64,000 bases of DNA, taken from positions 66,094,938 to 66,158,937 of the forward strand of contig CM046442.1 of NCBI GenBank assembly GCA_025506515.1, in the 5' to 3' direction. Below, piece after piece: positions 56,108 to 64,000 of the stretch (within the stretch, counting starts at the first letter, position 1; each line of letters opens with the position of its first letter). Under the pieces are notes generated by a model that was not told where the DNA came from, made no database searches, and saw only the letters and a program-made list of their open reading frames with translations. Source of the DNA: Flaveria trinervia (Eukaryota > Streptophyta > Magnoliopsida > Asterales > Asteraceae). A program made the translations under genes and the position numbers.

Positions 56108-59100
56108 TCAGTAGAGAAGATGACCCATGTAAGCTCCGGCCTGGGAATACCTCAAATATTTGTTTGGCAGAGTATGAATGGGAACTTGTTTTGGGGAACT
56201 GGACACAGAGTTGTTATCCCATTCATGAGGTTCACTTCCCCATAATGAGTCTGTACGACTCACGAACATAGGCCTCAAGGAGAACAACTTGTTCCTCCTG
56301 AGAGAGTTCTTCTGCTCCTCCTTCGAAGAAGAACTCTGGACCATAGTACTCTGATAAGTACTTCATGGTCCTGCCATTTTTCAGCTCCACCGTAGTTACC
56401 TCCCTATATACAATTCATCAGGATGGTAGCCTTCAAGGAGTAACTGGAGCTCATTCTTCTGGATGTCTTCAAGCTTTTTATATAACAACCCCTTCTTAAT
56501 CATCTTGTTTTCCAGTAAGGCTTGAGGGGTCTTCTTTTCTGGTGAGCTTTCTTGAATTCATCAATGATTTCCCAAGGTGAGACTACAAACGGCCACATGA
56601 GGGTAGACTCTATTGTTTTTCGTACCTGGCCGTTGTATCTGTGTGGGATAGTTCTTTTGGATTCTAGAACTCACCCTGGGGTCTGGCCATACTCTCCTCT
56701 CTCCTTCTGATACTGAAAGGTGTGCCTGAGAGTGTACAGCCTTTGAGCATGCCCTTTCATGGCTTGAATAGATGATGACTGAGGAAATTCCTTGTCAACC
56801 ATCTTCAACAGTTGCTCATCGTGCTGTTTCTGCTGTTCTTCTTCTTCTATCTTGACTCTGACCATTTCCCTTTGAGAGTCAGGTGTGATCATGGTTGACT
56901 TCGGGGTTTTGGTAGTTTCAGAACAGCAGAGAGTGGCAGACTATCATCTCATCCTCTTCTTCTTCTTCTCTTCCATCCTCAGCACCCTTCTCTTCCTTCT
57001 GGGTACATCACTATGATGGTGTTGGTGAAGGAATTGGTTTTGAAGAGTGAGGATATTTGGATTTTGGCTTAGAGATTGGTTGGAGATTTGAGGATAAGAT
57101 CTGTTTGAGTGGGTGGAAGGGAAGGTTGATCTAGCATCCTTGTAGTTAGTTTCGCCTTTGTGAGTTTAGCCATCTCTAACCTTTTACCAGCCCCAGCCTC
57201 ATCAAGGGCTTCCACAATAATCCCTTTGTTGAATTGCTCAGACAGGCAGATTCTGGTGGCTATAGCCAGAATGCTGTCCCTGGTCCATGCGCGGATCTCC
57301 ATTAATGATCTTCCTAAGTATTTTGCAATAAAGCGGATCATTATTTCCAATCTCTCTTTCTCAAGAGCATCATACCCTGCCCATCGGGTTTGTATCTCTT
57401 GTACTTCTAACCTTCTGATCTCACTATCCAGTGTGGCTGTGTCAAACCCCTGCCTGAAGAGTTGTTCAATTATTTTATCCATGGATCGGCTGTGTGTGGT
57501 GTCAGCTTCTTTGACCAGCTCCTCCAAGGATTTGTCTTCAGCAGTGTGATCATCAGCACTTCTCTTTCGCTTGTAAGTGAGCAGAGGTTGTTTTCTTTTT
57601 CCTCCTTTTGGGCTTGCATCACTTCCTTTTCCTCGGATCTTTCCTCTTCCTTTCTTTCACTGCAGTACTCTCCCCCTTTTTGGTTGCATTGGAGGAAGGG
57701 GTTTGTACCGCAGAAAGAGTCTTCTGGACAGCAGCATCAACCAGGGCTGTAATGTTTAGGAAAGCCTCTCATCAATGGCTTTGATCACTATATCAGTGAT
57801 TATGGGTGTGATGAGAGGGAGGGAATTTTGGAGTACAGCACCTATTGCTCAGGAGGGTTCTGTTCCTGAGAAGTAGGGCCTGAAGCAGAGGCAGGTGGTT
57901 GATTTGGAGTGGCTCGGTGTTTGGGAAACCTTCAAGGGAAGGTGCCATCTGTGGGTGGATAGAGGCAGATGGTCTTTCTCCTTGTGAGAGTTGGTCAAGT
58001 AGGTTTTGCAGCCTACTGACTTTCTCTTCAAGGATTGTGTTCTGGGCAAGAACATCATAGAAGAAGCCCAAGTCATCATCAGCCGAAGCTGAATCAGCTG
58101 ACCTCCTGCTTAGAGCAGGATGTACATGCACTGGGTGTAGACCTTGGTGCATGTGCCCCTTGTGCTGGTACTGGGGACTTCCACCTCAGGACAATGTCCA
58201 TCATCAGCTGTTGCCTCTAGTGAGGTCTTAGCAATGTTACCAGCCGCACTCTGGTCATGTGCTGAGTCAGAGGAGGTGGCAGCCTCACTAGATATTCTAA
58301 GCTCCTTGTCTACACCAGGAGATAGAATTGGGAAACCCCTGTGCTGTGGGTTCTCAAGTGCACTGTGTCCTCCCCCTCAATTGTAGAGTATTCCCAGTAG
58401 TAAGTGGTTTCTGGGGAGGGGGTGAGGAGTGCAATTGAGTCAGCACTTGTGCAACTATTAAAGTTGGGTTGTGAGGGCGGTTGTGTTTGGGATGAGGGGA
58501 TAGAAGCAATGTGCACCTGGGGAGGTTGTGCTCTTCAATGGCAATCTCCTCAAGTGAGGAAGATCCCAGATAAGTAGGTACCCCTTGTGTGTTGCTGCAG
58601 GCTCCTGTTGAGAGGAAGCCTGAGCGGCTGTGGCAGGAGGAGTCATTGTATCCACTAGGGGGTTTGGACTAGTGGATATATCCTGCATTTGTGTTGCAGG
58701 GGCATCCTCAGGGGACTCAATTCCCTGAGTAGCCGTTTTGGTTTCTTTTTGGGGTTTGGTGGGGACTTTGGATTGGAGGTGGTGGCTGTGGGTTCCAGCT
58801 GCTGGGTGGGTTTGCGCAGCTTGGCAGCCATTTTGAGTGTCCGGTCAGAGTTGTGCCGGGAGTATACTTCCGGCAGAACAACCGTAGCAGGGACTCCCAA
58901 GCCAACAAGTCCCTCAGCATTAAGCTGGTCTGTAATAATGGCCATTGATGAACCGTGGATATAGTATCCAACGGTTGGCAGTTAGTTTTTGAGCCATATC
59001 CTTGAGCTCTAAAAATATTATTTCAGAAAAATTAAGTGGTTGTTGCTCAAGAATAGAAAACATTACCTGCTGCCATTTGGTGGACATTTGATCCCAAGAC

Positions 59101-59547
59101 GACGTCTTAGGGGCCAAACATACATTCACCATGTGAAAGATCAGGCGCTCAGCGTCATTAAAGTGTTTCTTCATGATAGTGGAGGCACTGAGATCGCCTT
59201 GATATCCATGTTGAGCAAAGGATAGATCGATGGTTCCCTTCGGATATCCAGCAGGAGAAGTAGCATCATTCATTTGAAGAATTTGGCGGATTATTGCAGG
59301 AGTGATGACTACTTCTTTGGTGTTGACGACTGACCGGAGGGATGGTGTGTTGTTCTCCCCAGTGGTAACAGTAACGTTCATCCAAAATTGGTGCAAGGAT
59401 TCGGCATGTAAAATGGATTCAGAAGAAATGCCGTGTTGTATTGGGACTGAACCATAAGATCGATAGCAGTATCGAACTTAGTCCAGATGGGCGATTTAGT
59501 GAGGTAGGCAACGCAGTTGTGTCGCGGTTTATTTGCATAGACGCCAT
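56108..59547 (-). pseudogene. B: accessory ORF (aORF), broken
   Basis: The ATG at 59547 is followed by a 1-bp loss within ten codons. The N-terminal domain is then well kept at 58920-59396 (HQFWMNVTVTTGEN, TKEVVITPAIIRQIL, GYQGDLSASTIMKKHF, AERLIFHMVNVCLAP, LNFSEIIFLELKDM). Downstream are ESPEDAPATQ (about 58700), the coiled coil (about 58030), KRKRSADDHT (about 57560) and the long helical block (57069-57527, open). The C-terminal end SQAGAYMGHLLY and TGA is at 56108-56110. This is the best copy for reading the A-family N-terminal domain. Function unknown. Confidence 0.78.
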
Positions 59548-60309
59548 TGAGAAGAGGAAGTTTTGGAGAGGAACGTTAGGTTTGAAGAAGATGAAGCAAT
59601 GAGAGCTAAGGTTAGGGATATATATAGGGTACAGGTAAGGAAACGACTGAAGGATGTGGTGTTAGTCATCAGTAGTTTTAAACGACCGTTGACATGGTAT
59701 TACCCTTTCAGACGTTGAAACAGCTGAAGTCGTAGTGTTAGGCATCAGTAGTTTAGAAAACTACTGAAGACCGTGGTTTGACTTCAGATGATTGAAACAA
59801 CTGAGGACTTGGTGTTTGTCATCAGTAGTTATGAAACTACTGAAGACAGTGGTTTTGTCATCAGCTGTTGTAAACAACTGAAGACTTGGTATTAGTCATC
59901 AGTAGTTATAAAACTACTGAAGACGTGGTTTTGCTTCAGTTGTTTAAAATGAAACAGCAGTTGTACAAACGACTGAAGAGAAAGTTCTCTTCAGCTGTTT
60001 TCGTCAATTCTTAGCTTTTCAGCTGTTTCAAACTGTCCTCAACACATTCATCAGTCTTTTTGGCTGATTTCAGTTGTTTCATAGGACATCAGTACTTATC
60101 TGTTTTTACTGATTGCAGTAGTTGTAACTGCATCAGTAGTTGTAACTACATCAGTAGTTAGAACAGATGAAGTACTTCAGTACTTGTGAGACATTTAGCC
60201 TTCAGTAGTTATAAAACTACTGAGGTTAAAAGAGCTCACCGGTACTTATATGTGACATAGGTACTCATGATCATCAGTATGAATTACTAAGATCATCAGT
60301 AGTTGTCAC
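59548..60309 (-). promoter_or_regulatory. B: internal promoter for the aORF
   Basis: The CAGTAGTT / AACTACTGA array is at about 59640-60300. TATATATA lies at 59618-59626, and a pyrimidine-rich leader (TCATCTTCTTC, CCTCTTCTC) with no ATG leads to the aORF start at 59547. It has the same order as A2 and H. Confidence 0.72.
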
Positions 60310-62900
60310 TTATTCTAGCTGCAGCATACCAAGCCTTAACACCAGGTTTGGAAAGTTGAACTATCCAAAGGTTTAGTAAACATGTCCGCAAGCTCATCAG
60401 CACTAGGCACAAACTTAGGATCAATCAGACCTTTTTCAAAACAATCCCTTATAAATGATGTCTGATCTCTATATGTTTGGTCCTAGAGTGCTGGACTGGA
60501 TTTTTTACAATGCAAAGAGCTGAAGCACTATCCATTAAAATGGAGTCTTAGTCTCTGTAATGCCATAATCCAAAGTGGTTTTGAAGCCAGAGTACCTGGA
60601 ATGTACAACTTGCAGCAGCAATGTACTCTGCTTCAGCAGTGGATGTAGGAACTGAGGTCTGTTTCTTGCTCTGCCAAGAAATCAAGCAGTTGCCTAGGAA
60701 TTGACATCCACCAGAATTGATTTCCTGGTCAACTTACACCCTGCATAGTCACTGTCAGAAAAAACAACTAATTTACCAGAATGTCCGGTAGAATACCATA
60801 ACCTAGAGATGGAGTGCCTGCAGATATCTAAAGATCCTCTTGACTGCAATCAGATGAGACTCTTTAGGTGCAGCCTGAAATCTAGCACAAACACATGTAG
60901 CAAACATAATATCTGGTCTAGAAGCTGCTAAATACATCAAGGACCCAATCATACATCTGTAAAGTGTTTTCATCAACCACTTTACCTTTCTGATCTGTGT
61001 CCAGTTGTTGGTGCTGCTCATAGGAGTAGAACAAGACTTACAGTTTTGTAAATCAAACTTTTGCAAAAGATCTTTTGTATATTTGGACTGATGAATAAAA
61101 ATTCCATCAGCCTTTTGTTTGATTTGCAACCCAGAAAAAACTGTAATTCTCCCATGGCACTCATTTCAAACTTCTGTTGCATCACTTTGTAAAGGCATCA
61201 CACAACTTTGGATCAGAGGATGCAAAAATGATATCATCTACATAAATTTGAACAAGTAGATTATGCTGCCCAACTTTCTTAATGATAAAGTCTATCTATG
61301 GAGCCTCTAGTGAAATTGTTTTCCAGAAGAAAGTTTGATAATGTCTCATACCAGGCTCTGGGAGCTTGTTTTAACCCATAAAGAGCTTTATCAAGCTTAT
61401 ACACCTAATTAGGATGTTTGTTGTCCTCAAAGCCTGGAGGTTGACATACATAAACCTCTTCTTTAATTTTTCCATACAAAAATGCACTTTTGACATCCAT
61501 TTGAAAAACTTTAAGGTTTTGATAAGCAGCATAAGCTAAAAATAATCGAATTGCTTCCAGTCTGGCTACAGGGGCAAAGGTTTCATCATAATCAATACCT
61601 TCTTCTTGTGCAAACCCCTGAACAACCAGTCTGGCCTTGTTCTTAACAATAAGCCCATTTTCATCAGTTTTGTTCCTAAACACCCATTTAGTGCCTACTG
61701 CACACTTACCTGGAGGTAGAGGAACCAGTTCCCACACTTGCTGTTTCTTAAACTGAAGAAGCTCAAGCTGCATGGCATCAACCCATCCATTGTCCTTTAA
61801 AGCATGTGATAATTCTTTGGCTCTTGTTGACTGATGAAGAGGGCATAGAAGCAGAAATTTGACAATTGACTTCTTGTGATACTCCAGCAGTGATATCACC
61901 AATGATTTGAGACATAGGGTGATTCTTCAGATCTTGATACACAATGAGATCTGTGCAAGTGTTTGTAGCCGGTTCAGCAGCAACAGATGGTGATGGTGAA
62001 TCATTTCCTTGAAACCAATCAGTGGATGGTAATTCAAAGGAAGTTGAATTCGAAGAAATCTCATCAGCATTTGTTGTGGATGTTGCTACTGGAGCTACAG
62101 GAACATCAGGTCTAGCTGAGTCAGGCAGCTGATCACTAAACCTGAAGAGGTGAGTACTGCAATCATCATCATCATCATCAGCAGTACCACCAGGTGGTGA
62201 ACTGTTGACAGGAGCAACAGTAGGAGTTTGAAAAGGAACATATTGCAGTATGTCCAAATCAAATAACTCCACAGGACTTGTGGAATCTTGTCCTTTGGAG
62301 ATTCATTAAACTTGACATGTAGAGTTTCTTCAACCATCTTTGTTCTGCAGTTGAAGACTCTGTATGCCTTGCAAGTAGATGAAAACCAACAAAGTACCCT
62401 GCATCCACCTTAGGATCAAATTTATGGAGTTGATCCTTTGTGTTGAGAATAAAACAGGGACACCCAAATGCTTTGAAAAATGAAATCAGAGGAGCCAAAT
62501 GATGGAGAACTTCATATGGAGTCTTCATCAACCTCTGATTTACTAAAACTCTATTTTGCACATAACAAGCTGTGTTGACAGCTTCAGCCCAAAAGGTCAG
62601 TGGCAAACCCGAGTCAGCCAGCATGGACCTTGCAGCTTCAATGAGGGTCCTGTTCTTTCTCTCACTACTCAAGAGATTGTACTTGAGATTTTCCACATGA
62701 TTAACATCATCAAATTTGATTTCTCCATTGGAGACAAAGCCCTTACCGATGATGTAACCCCTAGCATTATTGCCAAAAGAGACAAATCCCTCTTTCCTTG
62801 AGAGTAGTCATGAAGAAGAGAGCTGTTCCCAGTCATGTGCATAGATCCCCCACTGTCTACATACCAGATGCTACTTTGGCATGTTGAAGAACCCTGCAAT
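60310..62900 (-). pseudogene. pol: B: pol with integrase core deleted
   Basis: The minus strand shows protease WYVDSGGSMHMTG (about 62855), the pre-integrase start (VENLKYNLLS), then a direct jump at 62667-62670 to the integrase end (ERKNRTLIEAARSML). RT follows (KWVFRN, MDVKSAFLYG, 61405-61760; YVDDI near 61240) and RNase H (about 60600-60760), then LGMLQLE and stop at 60310. Compared with A2, 715 bp are missing, including the catalytic core of integrase. Other frameshifts occur throughout. Confidence 0.87.
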
Positions 62901-62909
62901 AATAAAAAA

Positions 62910-64000
62910 TCAGTTAGTTTTAGAGACCCAAACCTTTTTGGTTTTGGGCCTGGTCTCATCAGTAGATGGTAAACTAACAGGTTTATTTGAAACAACAGCC
63001 TGAGAGGAAGAAGATGGTGTAGAAGAGGAGTCCTTTGGCTTGGACCTCCTTTTCTGTGGTTTCAACATAGGAGAATCTAGTTGGTTAACTCTACCCAACA
63101 GATGTTGTACCATCATCACCAGCTGTGTCTGATTTTGTGATAAAGCTTTCAGCTCATCAGACACATTGCTAGTGGAGTTTGATAAGTTCCTATGTTGCAC
63201 CTTCTTCTTCTGAGCACCCTCAGCTGTCACCTGTTTAACCCCTTCCTTTTTGGATTTCTTTAAGGACTTAAGGGTTACAGGATTTGATGTTGCTAATACA
63301 AATGTGGTCTCAAACTCAGTTTTCATTTTTACCATTTTCTCATTAATTTCTTCTTTTTGTTTGAGTTTGGAACCTCTTTTGTACCAACAAACATCTGTAA
63401 GATGATTGAACAAACCACATACTTCACATGGTTTCTTCTTCATCTTAGGTTGATCATCAACTAAAGAGAGTGAAGACTTGTTCTTCAATGCTTTGGAAGC
63501 ATTGGTTGCTTTCTTGACTACCTCTTTAGTAGTCTTCAAACTCTTTCTACTGCCAGTTTTCTTCTCTTCAGTACTGACAGCAGTTGAGGTTTGAACTTCA
63601 GGAGTTAAATCCTGCTCTCTAGTCCTTTCAGGACCTTCAGGATCAACTCCTGAGTTGATCAACTCATTAATCATGTGAATGTCAGCATTTGAACCATCAA
63701 CATCAGCTGATAGGTTCAAAGAGGGCTTGATGCTGACTGCTACTTCTGATTGTGCTGTATCAGAAGGTAGATCACATGATGTGATGGATTGGTTATCACT
63801 CTCACCATCAGATTCTACCTTTGCTCTTGGTGTAAAATCTGTAGGTGGAGCAGTGTGATTGTAACCAATTCCAAACTTCACATTTGAAGCAGACTGCTTA
63901 CTAAGAAGCATTTCAAAACCTTTGCATGATTGTACCCATCTATCACACTCGACCTGGGTAACTGCAAGGGTTTCTTTGAGATCTTTGTACTTCTCTAGAA
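62910..64000 (-). pseudogene. gag: B: gag, C-terminal part, runs off the window
   Basis: Open from 63911 to 62910 (333 codons) and probably beyond. It has the FEMLLSKQSASNVKFG region after the coiled coil, zinc knuckle 2 (CEVCGLFNHLTDVC, about 63380-63425), and a Lys-rich tail ending KKVWVSKTN and stop at 62910. No frame break is visible in this part. The N-terminal half is outside the window. Confidence 0.85.

Larger units (their letters stand above)
55191..64000 (-). mobile_element. Element B: A-family copia retrotransposon, runs past the window
   Basis: In + coordinates: 3' LTR 55191-56018, aORF 56108-59547, internal promoter, pol 60310 to about 62900 with an integrase deletion, gag 62910 onward. 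The 5' LTR is beyond 64000. It belongs to the A0/A1 subfamily by LTR end (TGTCA). It is inserted into element F upstream of its aORF. Confidence 0.9.

Overview
The window is plant nuclear DNA made almost entirely of Ty1/copia LTR retrotransposons, and I recognise no ordinary host gene, tRNA or rRNA. The copia domain order (protease, integrase, RT, RNase H), initiator-Met-type primer sites (TGGTATCAGAGC), 5-bp target duplications, long LTRs, gag with two zinc knuckles around a coiled coil, and a large extra reading frame between pol and the 3' LTR all point to the SIRE (Sirevirus) lineage of a eudicot. An Asteraceae host is a weak guess from memory of similar proteins. Every element is damaged by frameshifts, stops or deletions.

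Layout, left to right: A0, the end of a + strand LTR (1-689); I, the 3' end of a minus-strand element (690-3612); H, a minus-strand element (3613-14344) broken by A1 (14345-18024, + strand 5' LTR and gag); E, a minus-strand element (18025-18098 and 30593-33832) split by the full-length + strand element A2 (18099-30592, LTRs 896 bp, duplication AGGCT); F, a minus-strand element (33833-36230 and about 52256-55190) split by D (36231-38709 and 49672 to about 52255), which is itself split by the full-length minus-strand element C (38710-49671, LTRs 797 bp, duplication ACATA); and B (55191 to the window end, minus), which cuts F. A0, A1, A2, H and B are one superfamily (A); C and I are related; D, E and F are separate families.

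The most interesting feature is a roughly 1,150-codon accessory frame, here called aORF, downstream of pol in A2, B, H, C, F and I. It has a conserved N-terminal domain, low-complexity linkers, coiled coils and SV40-like basic stretches, and I see no signal peptide or membrane segment, so it is not an obvious envelope gene. In A2, B, H and C a TATA box lies about 60-120 bp upstream of its ATG, followed by a pyrimidine-rich leader with no earlier ATG and a good plant start context. Upstream of that TATA box is an array of short motifs that is specific to the family and is the same array that lies upstream of the TATA box in that family's LTR: CAGTAGTT / AACNNCTGA in A, CTTCGGAAG in C, TCATGCGACTGA-like in F. 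The inference is that one factor controls both promoters; a self-encoded activator or anti-silencing protein, analogous in logic to VANC of VANDAL elements or TnpA of Spm, is an attractive but untested idea.
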